64,000 bases of DNA from Anderseniella sp963698275 (GCA_963698275.1 CAVOQE010000009.1:434001-498000), one strand, 5' to 3'; shown: positions 46,789-56,154, counted from the first letter of the stretch. Numbers and translations: made by a program. Notes: generated by a model not told the origin, from the letters alone.

Positions 46789-47385
46789 TTACTTTGCCTT
46801 TGCCAAAATCGTCACGTTCAACAATCCGGTTTCTCCGGCCGCTGCGGCCTTGGAAATCAGGAACACCTTGTAGTTCTCGTTACCGCCGGCCCATGTCGTG
46901 GTCCTGAACTCCCCGTCGGGCACGTCCTTGCTGGCAGGTTCCTTCCCGGCCAGCTTCTGCATGGCTTCAGACACTTTTGCAGCTTCACTGCTGCCATCGA
47001 GCACAAGTGTACACGACGTTGCAGTGCCATCGGCAAAGTCAGGAAATGTCTGCTTGAACCTGTCGCTGACCGCTGTGCGCACCAGGCCCAGCCGGAAGAA
47101 TTTCTTGCCGACCTGGACATCCCAGCCTTCCAGCACTTCAGGGTTCGCATCAGGGGAAAACGGTTTCAGGTCGGACTTTTCCAGCGCCTGCCATGCCAGC
47201 CTGGTTGCCATGTCGCGAATGGCACCCACCGACGGCACCTGTGAGTAACAAACCTTGTTGAACACAAAAACCGGATCGGCTTCATCATCAACCGGGCCTT
47301 GCGCGCGCGCGTGTGAACCCGTCGCCTGCATCGCAGCCACGCCCACAGCGACTACCAGCGCAAGCCTGCGTAAGCTGAATGTCAT
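46789..47385 (-). CDS. Secreted hypothetical protein inserted between sucC and sucD
   Basis: 198 residues from the ATG at 47385, with a signal peptide ending near SHARAQ. The mature part is acidic with two cysteines (KVCYSQ and TSCTLVLDG) likely to form a disulfide. No family recognised; the VPSVGAIRDMATRLAW helix and GWDVQVGKKFFRLG strand suggest a small globular periplasmic fold. It lies 8 bases after the sucC stop and 49 before sucD on the same strand, so it is almost certainly cotranscribed with TCA-cycle genes although its location in the cell is different. Confidence 0.8.
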   Translation of the reverse strand: MTFSLRRLALVVAVGVAAMQATGSHARAQGPVDDEADPVFVFNKVCYSQVPSVGAIRDMATRLAWQALEKSDLKPFSPDANPEVLEGWDVQVGKKFFRLGLVRTAVSDRFKQTFPDFADGTATSCTLVLDGSSEAAKVSEAMQKLAGKEPASKDVPDGEFRTTTWAGGNENYKVFLISKAAAAGETGLLNVTILAKAK

Positions 47386-47393
47386 GCCGGTGA

Positions 47394-48588
47394 TCAACCC
47401 TTCACTGCCTTGACGATCTTCTGGGCTGCATCGTCGAGATCATCGGCAGCGATAACGTTCAGCCCGCTCTGGTTGATGATTTCCTTGCCTTTTTCCACAT
47501 TGGTGCCTTCCAGCCGGACAACCAGCGGCACCTGCAAACCAACTTCCTTGACCGCGGTGACGACACCTTCGGCAATCACGTCGCAGCGCATGATGCCGCC
47601 AAAGATATTGACCAGAATACCCTTCACCTGCGGGTCGGACGTGATGATCTTGAAGGCAGCCGTTACCTTTTCAGTGGTGGCACCACCGCCGACATCCAGG
47701 AAGTTGGCTGGTGATGCGCCATAGAGCTTGATAATATCCATGGTCGCCATGGCAAGGCCTGCGCCGTTCACCATGCAGCCGATGTCTCCGTCCAGGGCAA
47801 TATAGGCGAGGTCATATTTCGACGCCTCGATTTCCTTGGCATCTTCTTCGCTCAGATCACGAAGCTCGGCCAGCTCGGGATGACGGAATTCGGCATTGCC
47901 GTCGAACGACACCTTGGCATCGAGCACCCGCAGGTGCCCGTTGCCGAGCACCACCAGCGGGTTGACCTCGAGCAGGCTCATGTCGGTTTCGGTGAACGCC
48001 TTGTACAGGGTTGGGAACAGCGTCTGTCCATCTTCGCGCGCCGCACCGTCCAGCTTCAGGCCATCACACAGATTTGCAACGTCTGCATCGGTGATGCCGG
48101 CTATCGGATCAATGGCGACATTGATGATCTTCTCAGGTGTTTCTTCCGCAACGGCCTCAATATCCATGCCGCCTTCGGTCGACACCACGAAGGCGACCTG
48201 GCCAACGCGTACGGTCCACCAGAATGGACAGGTACAGCTCACGCGCAATGTCGGCACCGTCTTCGATGTACAGCCGGTTGACCTGCTTGCCGGCCGGGCC
48301 GGTCTGCTTGGTAACCAGGGTGTTGCCCAGCATTTCGGATGCATTCTTCACCACATCCTCGACCGACTTGACCACCCGCACACCCCCGGCGGCATCGCTG
48401 CCCAGTTCCTTGAAGCGGCCCTTGCCACGCCCGCCGGCATGAATCTGCGACTTGACCACCCACACCGGCCCGGGAAGTGACCTGGCCGCTGCTTCTGCCT
48501 CTTCCGGCTTCATGATCGGCACACCGTCAGAGACCGATACGCCAAATGATTTCAACAGTGCCTTGGCCTGATATTCATGAATGTTCAT
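47394..48588 (-). CDS. sucC: Succinyl-CoA synthetase beta subunit, interrupted by one frameshift
   Basis: Nucleotide-binding subunit of succinyl-CoA synthetase. The N-terminal part (MNIHEYQAKALLKSFG to YLSILVDRT) is in one frame and the rest (VGQVAFVVSTEGGMDIE to the end) in another. One extra base near 48207, in ACGCGTT, explains the change; removing it gives 398 codons, exactly the family length of 397 residues. ATP-grasp motifs KSQIHAGGRGKGRF and VNIFGGIMRCD are intact. A sequencing error is the simplest explanation. It follows mdh by about 137 bases. Confidence 0.95.
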
Positions 48589-48725
48589 CTTGTTTCAGTC
48601 CCGTTTGAGTGTCGCTTCGCAAGCTGTGTCAGCTGTACCGGCTCCAGTGAACTACGAAAACGCAACGCCGTAAAGCCCTTGGTATACCACATACCAAAAA
48701 GCCCGGACCTTGCGCTGCAATGTCG

Positions 48726-49688
48726 TCAGGCCAGATCAGGTGCGATCTGCTTGGCTGCATCCATCAGGCCATGCACCGCACTGATGGATTTCTTCAGCTC
48801 CGCCTTTTCTGCAGCATCAAGCTTGATTTCCACGATCCTCTCGATACCGCCTGCACCGATCACCGTGGGCACACCGACATAAAGGTCCGTCAGCCCGTAC
48901 TGGCCTGTCAGGTGAGCAGCACACGGCAACACGCGTTTTTTGTCTTTCAGGAAGCTTTCCGCCATGGCGATCGCAGATGCAGCCGGTGCATAATAGGCCG
49001 ACCCGGTCTTGAGCAGGCCGACGATCTCGGCGCCGCCGTCACGGGTGCGCTGGACGATGGCGTCGATCTGTTTCTGGGTGGTCCACTTCATCTTGATCAG
49101 ATCCGGCACGGGAATACCGGCAACCGTGGAATAGCGCACCAGCGGCACCATCGTGTCGCCGTGACCACCGAGCACAAAGGCGGTGACATCTTCAACCGAC
49201 ACCTTGAATTCTTCAGCCAGGAAATACCGGAACCGGGCCGAGTCCAGCACACCGGCCATGCCCACCACCATATTGGCAGGCAGCCCTGAATATTTCTGCA
49301 GGGCCCATACCATGACATCGAGCGGATTGGTGATGCAGATCACAAATGCCTTTGGTGCATATTTCTTGATGCCTGCACCGACCTGGCTCATCACTTTCAG
49401 GTTGATTTCCAGCAGGTCATCGCGGCTCATGCCGGGCTTGCGCGGCACACCGGCGGTTACAATCACCACGTCGGCGCCCTTGATGCCTTCATATTTGTTG
49501 ACGCCGGTCATGTGCGCATCGAAACCGTCAACCGGCGAACTCTCGGCCAGATCAAGCGCCTTGCCCTGGGGCATGCCTTCGACAATGTCGAAAATCACCA
49601 CATCACCAAGTTCCTTGAGCCCGGCCATGTGGGCCAGCGTTCCGCCGATCATGCCACCGCCGATCAGTGCAATTTTGTTGCGCGCCAT
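48726..49688 (-). CDS. mdh: Malate dehydrogenase
   Basis: NAD-dependent malate dehydrogenase of the LDH-like class usual in Alphaproteobacteria, 320 residues. Rossmann motif IALIGGGMIGGTLAH, substrate arginines in GVPRKPGMSRDDLL, the ICITNPLDVMV strand, and the catalytic histidine in GGHGDTMVPL. First gene of the mdh-suc-odh-lpd run. Copy D of the two-hairpin element lies in the 284-base gap upstream, which separates it from zapE. Confidence 0.97.
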   Translation of the reverse strand: MARNKIALIGGGMIGGTLAHMAGLKELGDVVIFDIVEGMPQGKALDLAESSPVDGFDAHMTGVNKYEGIKGADVVIVTAGVPRKPGMSRDDLLEINLKVMSQVGAGIKKYAPKAFVICITNPLDVMVWALQKYSGLPANMVVGMAGVLDSARFRYFLAEEFKVSVEDVTAFVLGGHGDTMVPLVRYSTVAGIPVPDLIKMKWTTQKQIDAIVQRTRDGGAEIVGLLKTGSAYYAPAASAIAMAESFLKDKKRVLPCAAHLTGQYGLTDLYVGVPTVIGAGGIERIVEIKLDAAEKAELKKSISAVHGLMDAAKQIAPDLA

Positions 49689-49829
49689 TTTGCGTTCCCC
49701 TGTGTGTTATGCGAATAGGCGCCCGCTTTTAGTCGCGCCGGTCTGGTGACCGCAGTGCAAAGCAACCTTGTCGCTAGTACGAAAGATGGCCGTGTACTAA
49801 ACCCTAGCCGCGCTGATCGCAAGTAACTA

Positions 49830-49929
49830 GAGCAACATGGGTTCAAGAGAACCCATAAAGTTGCTCGATCACTTTGAAAGCGATCAGGTTTATGTTTTTT
49901 GGTTGATTCAACCAAAAATCATCCTGATC
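49830..49929 (+). repeat. Two-hairpin intergenic element, copy D
   Basis: Full 100-base copy: hairpin 1 at 49830-49866, spacer 49867-49881, hairpin 2 at 49882-49929. It lies between zapE and mdh. Hairpin 2 has GGTTGA paired with TCAACC, the G-C version of the A-T pair in copy B. Confidence 0.92.
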
Positions 49930-49972
49930 TAGCACCCCACAATTGGTCTGTGACGGACGGATTGGCCGAAAA

Positions 49973-51109
49973 TCAACCCGCAACCGCGCCTGGCGCCTGT
50001 TGCCACCACTGTGCCGACTGCATTTCGGTCAGCCTGGAAACGGTGCGGGCAAACTCAACCGGGGTATCGGCGTAGCGGTATATGCCCTGCGGCGGCGTAT
50101 CGGCACTGATCACCACCCGGACATGGGCGTCGTACAGCGTATCGATCAGATTGATGAAACGCCGCGCCGCATTGCCCTGTGCTTCACCCAGTTCACGTAC
50201 ACCTTCTATGAACACAACCTTGTAGGCGTCGGCAATTGCCAGGTAGTCAGCGGCACCCAGCGGCTTGTCGCACAGGTCGGAGAATGTGAACCAGGCAGCT
50301 CCCCGGGCTGTCTGCGGCACCGGCAGCACCCGTCCCTGCACCTGCAATTCGCCCGGCACACCATCATCATGACCTGTCACCTTGCGCCACAACAATTTGA
50401 GACGCGCTTGCGAACCGGGGCCCAACGGGCAGAAATAGACCTCTTCGCCCGACAGTTTGTCCAGCCTGTAGTCTGACGGCCCGTCCAGTTGAATGATGTC
50501 GAAACGGGACTTGATGAACTCGATAAACGGCTCAAACAGCTTGCGGTTCAGCCCGTTGCGATAAAGCTCATCCGGCGGGATGTTGGACGTCGCCACGATA
50601 ACGCATCCGGCCTTGTGCAGGGCCTTGAACAGGCGCCCCAGGATCATGGCGTCGGTAATATCCTTGACCTGGAACTCATCCAGGCACAGCACGCCTGCCT
50701 CGCCCGCAATGGTTCTGGCAACAGAGGCAATTGGATCTGCTTCAGCATCGATCAGCCCCTTGTCCTGATCCTTGCGGTAGGCGTGGATATCACCATGCAC
50801 TTCCTGCATGAACGCGTGAAAATGAACGCGGCGCTTGGTCTTCGGCGCAATGGCGTCATGGAACAAATCCATGATCAGGGTCTTGCCCCGTCCGACGTCA
50901 CCCCAGATGTAGACACTGTGCGGCATGGAATCAGATGGCTTGCGCTTGAACAACCATGCCAGCCCGTTCGCCGGCGCAGGCGGACCGTAGCCGTCCAGCT
51001 GCAGGGCCAGTGCGTCGAGCCGCTTGAGCACATCAAGCTGACCGGCATCTGTTTCCAGCCTGCCGTCTTCAATCAGGTTTCTGTAACGGGTAGATGGTCG
51101 CCTGGGCAT
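49973..51109 (-). CDS. zapE: Cell division protein ZapE (AFG1-like ATPase)
   Basis: AAA-type ATPase of 378 residues that destabilises Z-rings in E. coli; its mitochondrial relative AFG1 helps turn over respiratory proteins. Walker A is GDVGRGKT (near 85-92), Walker B is VLCLDEFQV, and the RRFINLIDTLYDAHVRVVIS segment near the C-terminus is typical. The ATG at 51109 (MPRRPSTRYRN) is chosen over an upstream GTG or ATG. It lies just upstream of mdh, the usual alphaproteobacterial neighbourhood. Confidence 0.95.
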   Translation of the reverse strand: MPRRPSTRYRNLIEDGRLETDAGQLDVLKRLDALALQLDGYGPPAPANGLAWLFKRKPSDSMPHSVYIWGDVGRGKTLIMDLFHDAIAPKTKRRVHFHAFMQEVHGDIHAYRKDQDKGLIDAEADPIASVARTIAGEAGVLCLDEFQVKDITDAMILGRLFKALHKAGCVIVATSNIPPDELYRNGLNRKLFEPFIEFIKSRFDIIQLDGPSDYRLDKLSGEEVYFCPLGPGSQARLKLLWRKVTGHDDGVPGELQVQGRVLPVPQTARGAAWFTFSDLCDKPLGAADYLAIADAYKVVFIEGVRELGEAQGNAARRFINLIDTLYDAHVRVVISADTPPQGIYRYADTPVEFARTVSRLTEMQSAQWWQQAPGAVAG

Positions 51110-51186
51110 TGTGAACCGCGATGGATTACGAAAGCGCACCACTGGTAACGCGCGCACCGCCGGTGTTCAACCCTGCACGGGAAAAA

Positions 51187-52407
51187 TCATCCAAGGCTCG
51201 GCCAGTAGGTGACCGCCGCTGCACCATGCAAGGTCACCAGCGACAGGTAAGCCGCGCACATGACGGATGCCCTGTATGGTTTCATCAGCGCAATACCATC
51301 CCTTGCCGGGCCCAGCCGGGTACTCTGGAAAAACGCCACCACGGCAATCGCGACCAGCACCGGATTTTGCAGAACCACCCCACCGATTGCCACCATGCCT
51401 GCAACTGCAAACATTGCGGCGCGCACATGTTTCGGCAGGAATGACTGCATCACCGCGCGCAACACGCGCCCGCCGTCCAGCGGGAAAACCGGCAACAGGT
51501 TCAACAGATTGAGACCGCCTGCGATGGCAGCCATCACATAGGCCAGTTGCACAATGCCCGGTGAACTGATCTGCCATGCGCTGACGATGATCGCCGGCAG
51601 CAGCGCCAGAACCGACAATCCCGCACCCATGATTGCGCAAAACGCATCATCTGCAAGCCTCAGGTGCGGCACACGAGACACCGCAACACCGCCCAGAAAC
51701 GGTATGAAGATGATCTTGCCCCATGGCTGGCCGATCATTCTGAAAGATATCAGGTGGCCGAGTTCGTGCAGCACCAGCAGGCATACAAAGACGGCACCGA
51801 TCTCCCAACCCAGCAGCAGCGAAAATGCGGCTGCAGTAGCCAGCAGGGAGGCACCCGATATCACGGCCGACGTCCACCCGTTCGACCCCTTGGGCTTGGC
51901 ATTACCGGTTTCAATCCAGCTCTTCAGCCGGGCAAGCATTGAGGCAGCATCCATGTGCGCCAGGGCAAAACCGGTTACTGAGCGCGGTCCCCAGGTTTCG
52001 CGAAATGTGACCCTGGTGCCGTTTTCCTGCGGCTCAAGATCAATGGTACGTTCCAGCAGACGGTCATTTTTCTGCATGTCGTCGATACCGGTGCGCCGCA
52101 CCGTGATCGACCTGCCGATTTCACGGTCAATTATTTCAAACTGAAGATCCCAGGCGACTTTGCTGCCGTCGTCACGCTTGAGGGAGTAAAATATACGGAC
52201 ATGGCCGTCATCAACCGTTTCGGCATGTTCAAAATGCTGCTGCCATGAAAAATCGCCCGACAGATAATCGACGGAGGGCCAAATCTCCTGCGCAGACCGG
52301 TTTATCAGGACACTGCGGTGCAGCGTGACAGGCCGGCGCCAATTGAACACAACCAGCATCGACAGTGCCGCCACTACAGCAACAACAATAAAACCCCAGT
52401 TCGCCAT
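51187..52407 (-). CDS. SRPBCC domain fused to an M50 site-2 protease
   Basis: 406-residue membrane protein with an unusual layout. An N-terminal membrane anchor (residues 5-22) is followed by a soluble SRPBCC/polyketide-cyclase-like domain (about 28-165; typical RSVLINRSAQEIWPSVDYLS start). The C-terminal half is a site-2 metalloprotease: HELGH at 214-218 and the third ligand in LLPVFPLDGGRV (D311), with about five hydrophobic helices. Such proteases cut membrane-bound anti-sigma factors and similar substrates. There is no PDZ or CBS domain; the SRPBCC domain may take the sensory or ligand-binding role. It is followed by zapE after about 78 bases. Confidence 0.85.
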   Translation of the reverse strand: MANWGFIVVAVVAALSMLVVFNWRRPVTLHRSVLINRSAQEIWPSVDYLSGDFSWQQHFEHAETVDDGHVRIFYSLKRDDGSKVAWDLQFEIIDREIGRSITVRRTGIDDMQKNDRLLERTIDLEPQENGTRVTFRETWGPRSVTGFALAHMDAASMLARLKSWIETGNAKPKGSNGWTSAVISGASLLATAAAFSLLLGWEIGAVFVCLLVLHELGHLISFRMIGQPWGKIIFIPFLGGVAVSRVPHLRLADDAFCAIMGAGLSVLALLPAIIVSAWQISSPGIVQLAYVMAAIAGGLNLLNLLPVFPLDGGRVLRAVMQSFLPKHVRAAMFAVAGMVAIGGVVLQNPVLVAIAVVAFFQSTRLGPARDGIALMKPYRASVMCAAYLSLVTLHGAAAVTYWPSLG

Positions 52408-52554
52408 GTCTTGTCCGTCCCCAAGCCCGGTTGTTCAGCCGCACAGACTCGCATGACGCATGTTAACGGGACGTGACGAAGGTCGCTCCAACCCTGACCA
52501 CAAGGCGGGCTGCAGGCGTCCAACTTTGATCATGATAAACAAAGCCTTAAACCA

Positions 52555-52584
52555 GACAGCCGCGAATTGCTGTTCGCGGCTGTC
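52555..52584 (-). terminator. Strong hairpin downstream of mmsA
   Basis: A perfect 12-base stem (GACAGCCGCGAA with TTCGCGGCTGTC) and 6-base loop lie 34 bases past the mmsA stop. On the minus strand it is followed by TGGTTTAAGG, only weakly T-rich, so it is a probable rather than certain intrinsic terminator. Confidence 0.55.
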
Positions 52585-52617
52585 AGTCCGGTTTCTGCAA
52601 TCGAGAGCGATTCAGTC

Positions 52618-54117
52618 CTAATTCATGGTCGGAATGGAAAACTCCGCCCCGTCCTTGATGCCTGACGGCCAGCGCGAGGTAACCGTCTTGGTGCGCGTAT
52701 AGAACCGCACTGAATCCGGACCATGCTGGTTCAGGTCGCCAAACGATGACTTTTTCCAGCCGCCAAACGTGTAATAGGCCAGCGGTACCGGGATCGGCAC
52801 GTTCACGCCCACCATGCCGATATTGATGCGGTCGGCAAAGTCACGCGCCGCATCGCCGTCGCGGGTATAGATCGCAACACCATTGCCATATTCATGGCTC
52901 ATCGGCAGATCGAGTGCTTCTTCGTAATTCTTGGCACGCACCACCGACAGCACGGGACCGAAAATCTCTTCCTTGTAGATGCGCATGTCCTTGGTCACGT
53001 TGTCGAACAGGCAGCCGCCCATGAAGTAACCGTTTTCATAGCCCTGCATCTTGAAATCACGGCCGTCCACGGCAAGGGTCGCACCTTCATTGATACCAAC
53101 CTCGACATAATCGCGAATCCGCTCCAGCGCCTGCCCGGTCACCACGGGTCCATAATCGGCTTCCCGGTCGGTTGACGGGCCAATGCGCAGGTTCTCGACC
53201 CGCGGCATCAGCTTGCTGACCAGCCTGTTTGCGGTGTCTTCACCCACCGGAACCGCAACGGAAATGGCCATGCAGCGTTCACCGGCCGACCCGTAACCGG
53301 CCCCGATCAGCGCATCGACCGCCTGATCCATGTCCGCATCGGGCATGATGATCATGTGGTTTTTCGCGCCGCCGAAGCACTGCACCCGCTTTCCGGCCGC
53401 ACAGCCGCGCGAATAGACATATTCGGCAATCGCAGTTGAGCCGACAAACCCGACAGCCTGGATGTCTTCATCGTCAAGGATTGCATCAACCGATGCCTTG
53501 TCACCATTGACCACGTTCAGTATCCCGGCCGGAAGCCCCGCTTCCATCATCAGTTCGGCCAGCCGCATCGGTACCGACGGATCACGCTCGGACGGTTTCA
53601 GGATGAAGGCATTGCCGCACGCAATGGCAGGCGCGAACTTCCACATCGGGATCATCGCCGGGAAATTGAACGGTGTGATACCGGCGGTCACGCCGAGCGC
53701 CTGGCGCATGGAATAGATGTCGATGCCGGGGCCTGCATTCTGGGTGTACTCGCCCTTCAGCAGGTGCGGTATGCCGGTGGCAAATTCACAAACCTCGACG
53801 CCGCGCTGAATATCACCGTGGCTGTCGGGTATGGTCTTGCCATGCTCGGAAGACAGCATCTGGGCAAGCTCTTCCTTTTCAGCATTCACCAGTTCGACAA
53901 ACTTTGCCATCACCCGGGCGCGCCGCTGCGGGTTGGTCGCTGCCCATGCCGGTTGCGCCGCCTTGGCGTCTGCAACCGCCGCTTTCAATTCGGCCTCACT
54001 GGCCAGGGCAACTTTCGCCTGAACTTCGCCAGTGTTCGGGTCGAAGACATCAGCAAACCGTCCCGATGTCCCCGCAACCAGTTTGCCGCCGATGAAGTGT
54101 CCGATTTCCTTGACCAT
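52618..54117 (-). CDS. mmsA: Methylmalonate-semialdehyde dehydrogenase (CoA-acylating)
   Basis: Aldehyde dehydrogenase that converts methylmalonate or malonate semialdehyde to propionyl- or acetyl-CoA in valine, inositol and beta-alanine breakdown. 499 residues from the ATG at 54117. The catalytic cysteine is in GSAGERCMAISVAV, and the MmsA-type TPFNFPAMIPMWKFAPAI segment is present. It is monocistronic: a hairpin follows it, and a divergent acetyltransferase gene lies upstream across a region with two palindromic sites. The propionyl-CoA formed could feed the ethylmalonyl/methylmalonyl-CoA reactions suggested by the mesaconyl-CoA genes. Confidence 0.95.
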   Translation of the reverse strand: MVKEIGHFIGGKLVAGTSGRFADVFDPNTGEVQAKVALASEAELKAAVADAKAAQPAWAATNPQRRARVMAKFVELVNAEKEELAQMLSSEHGKTIPDSHGDIQRGVEVCEFATGIPHLLKGEYTQNAGPGIDIYSMRQALGVTAGITPFNFPAMIPMWKFAPAIACGNAFILKPSERDPSVPMRLAELMMEAGLPAGILNVVNGDKASVDAILDDEDIQAVGFVGSTAIAEYVYSRGCAAGKRVQCFGGAKNHMIIMPDADMDQAVDALIGAGYGSAGERCMAISVAVPVGEDTANRLVSKLMPRVENLRIGPSTDREADYGPVVTGQALERIRDYVEVGINEGATLAVDGRDFKMQGYENGYFMGGCLFDNVTKDMRIYKEEIFGPVLSVVRAKNYEEALDLPMSHEYGNGVAIYTRDGDAARDFADRINIGMVGVNVPIPVPLAYYTFGGWKKSSFGDLNQHGPDSVRFYTRTKTVTSRWPSGIKDGAEFSIPTMN

Positions 54118-54270
54118 ACTCAGCACATACCCATCCGCTATCGGCGGACAGCTCCCTTGAATTTGTTGTTCCAATCTGCGCGGAACCTAATCAGCCTGCC
54201 GGGGTTAGGCAAGCATCAGTTTGACTGTCGTTGCGGCAATGCATCTGAGATGACCCCGTCATCACTTTTT

Positions 54271-54283
54271 GTTGCAATGCAAC
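54271..54283. promoter_or_regulatory. Palindromic operator-like site 1 in the mmsA upstream region
   Basis: GTTGCAATGCAAC is a perfect palindrome around one central base. A near copy lies exactly 30 bases away at 54301-54313, between divergent mmsA and the acetyltransferase gene. The regulator is unknown. Confidence 0.5.
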
Positions 54284-54300
54284 ATTTTCGCCTTTCAGAT

Positions 54301-54313
54301 GCTGCAATGCAAC
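54301..54313. promoter_or_regulatory. Palindromic operator-like site 2 in the mmsA upstream region
   Basis: GCTGCAATGCAAC matches site 1 with one change. Centre-to-centre spacing is 30 bases, close to three helical turns, so a dimer of dimers could bind the same DNA face. Confidence 0.5.
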
Positions 54314-54372
54314 ACTACATTATCCGGCAGCAGACTCAGTCTTATATACGGGGGGCTGAAAAGGATAATACC

Positions 54373-54966
54373 ATGACAATGCATTCCACTGCGCTGGAGA
54401 CGGCAACCGCCATTACAATCCGCAGGCTTTGGAGCAGCGAGCAGGATGTGTTCAGAAGCCACTTCGACCGGCTCGATCCGGCCTCGCGCGCCCTGCGCTT
54501 CGGCGCTCCTGTCCACGACAGCTTTCTTGATATATATGCACGCTCGGCGTTCTCGAACGGCAATATGGTGTTCGGCGCTTTCGCAGATGGCGAACTGCTG
54601 GGTGTCGGAGAGATAAAGCTGCTTGCAAACAGCCTGCCGGTGCGAGCAGAGGCGGCATTTTCCGTTGTGCCGGATTGGCAGGACAAGGGCATAGGCGATG
54701 CCCTGTTTGCCCGCATTGTAGCTGCCCTTCAAAACCGCGGCGTCCGGTCGGTTATGTTGTGGTGCAGGTCGTCGAACCACCGCATGCGCCACCTGGCTGA
54801 CAAGCACAATGCCGACATGAATTTCGTGGACGGCGATGAAGCCTGCGGCGAGGTTCGCCTGCCCTGGCCGATGCCATCCTCCATCATCGAGGAAGTTTGT
54901 GGCGAAGCGATTTGTTACTCCAATTCGCTCTGGCGGACCAACTGGCTCAAGCCAGGCTCGGCCTAA
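54373..54966 (+). CDS. GNAT family N-acetyltransferase
   Basis: 197-residue acetyltransferase-fold protein. The acetyl-CoA-binding region is AAFSVVPDWQDKGIGDALF (about residues 96-114), where QDKGIG stands for the usual Q/RxxGxG. The start at 54373 is backed by AAGGA eight bases upstream; the frame is open far further upstream, antisense to mmsA, but that part is not believed. Substrate unknown. It shares a 255-base divergent regulatory region with mmsA containing two palindromic sites. Confidence 0.85.
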   Translation: MTMHSTALETATAITIRRLWSSEQDVFRSHFDRLDPASRALRFGAPVHDSFLDIYARSAFSNGNMVFGAFADGELLGVGEIKLLANSLPVRAEAAFSVVPDWQDKGIGDALFARIVAALQNRGVRSVMLWCRSSNHRMRHLADKHNADMNFVDGDEACGEVRLPWPMPSSIIEEVCGEAICYSNSLWRTNWLKPGSA

Positions 54967-55196
54967 GGCGCGCATATCAATTGTGAGTCCGGTTTTTGGG
55001 GGTAAGACACGCCAGCTTGGTGATCTTCGAGGCCCAAAACCTGCTGGTCTTGGGCAAACGAAAGTCAGCCATAAGGCCAAAGTGGGCCAGAGTATATATC
55101 ACTTGATCGGATGTGCCTCAGTTGCTGAGAAACTTGGAGCGGCTCGATAGCAATAACGTATAGTAGGCGCATACTCGACCTTTTGGAGCAGGGAAA

Positions 55197-56018
55197 TTGG
55201 CTAGTTGGTGGAAGCGAGTGCTGGGTCAACGAACAGATCGCCAAGGCAGCAAAAGCGTTGTGAGCGAAGCGCCGAACAACCCCTCAAATTGGCATAACTT
55301 GCCGCCAGGGGTCGACAAAACTAATTGGCGGGAACACTTGATCCGCATGACAAGCCCGATTGAAGTCGGAGGTTTCAGGCCAACTCAAAGTCCTCTCGCT
55401 TCGGTCTTCGGTGACGTGCGAGTGGCCCTGCAAGACGAAAACTCGCCCGTGTTTGATGGCACGCCGTTATGGCCACTATGCCAGTTCAATCTTGGCGACG
55501 CGCCATTGGTGCCAGCTGAGTTGTCCGATTTGAAGTTCATATCCATCTTTGTTCATCCGGATATCATTCCTGAATCTCGAGAAATCATCGATACTGCTGA
55601 AACAGATTTCAGCGGTCCCATGGTGATCCGTACTTATGAATCCGTTCATGATCTTGTGGACATAAGGCGGCCAGATACAACAACACCTCTAAAACCATTT
55701 GAAATACGGTGGCTGGACCCAGTACCCGACTATCCAAATCATGATTGTCTGGCCTTCGATTTCAACATGCTTGGACTGGGCGGTTACTATGACCAACCAG
55801 ACGCAGTAAATGTGCAAGCAACCAAATTGGGTGGTTACCCCGGAACGGTTCAGTCTGAACCTTGGTGGGACTACAAAGAAAATGATGAGAATTTCAGGTT
55901 TGTGATACAATTGGACTGCGAACCGAAATCCAATTGGGGTTGGGGCGACGGCGCTGCTTTTCTTGCCAGATCGCAAAAGAACCCTAAACTCTGGGCGCTC
56001 GATATTCAATTCACCTGA
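55197..56018 (+). CDS. DUF1963/YwqG-like protein in an AT-richer patch
   Basis: 273-residue soluble protein. The C-terminal half has the YwqG/DUF1963 signature: KLGGYPGTVQSEPWW and FVIQLDCEPKSNWGWGDG. These proteins are widespread and of unknown function. It starts with TTG at 55197 with GGAG nine bases upstream. Its codons are visibly AT-richer than those of its neighbours, and so are the 230 bases before it and 136 after, which suggests recent acquisition. The flanks hold no other supportable gene. Confidence 0.75.
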   Translation: MASWWKRVLGQRTDRQGSKSVVSEAPNNPSNWHNLPPGVDKTNWREHLIRMTSPIEVGGFRPTQSPLASVFGDVRVALQDENSPVFDGTPLWPLCQFNLGDAPLVPAELSDLKFISIFVHPDIIPESREIIDTAETDFSGPMVIRTYESVHDLVDIRRPDTTTPLKPFEIRWLDPVPDYPNHDCLAFDFNMLGLGGYYDQPDAVNVQATKLGGYPGTVQSEPWWDYKENDENFRFVIQLDCEPKSNWGWGDGAAFLARSQKNPKLWALDIQFT

Positions 56019-56154
56019 GAGTAGAACTATTTTGGCCCAAGGCGTTACAGTGCGTGGGCACGGCTAGGACCAATATGTTTTGTAGCGCAGCGTTCGTCTG
56101 CTAAGGCCGCTGAGCCGACAGGCGTCACTTTCGCTCAATTCTTAGGCCCCGACC

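Noticed and set aside
53764..54372. Upstream extension of the second acetyltransferase gene
   Set aside because: It runs antisense to mmsA; the ATG at 54373 has a ribosome site and starts the domain.
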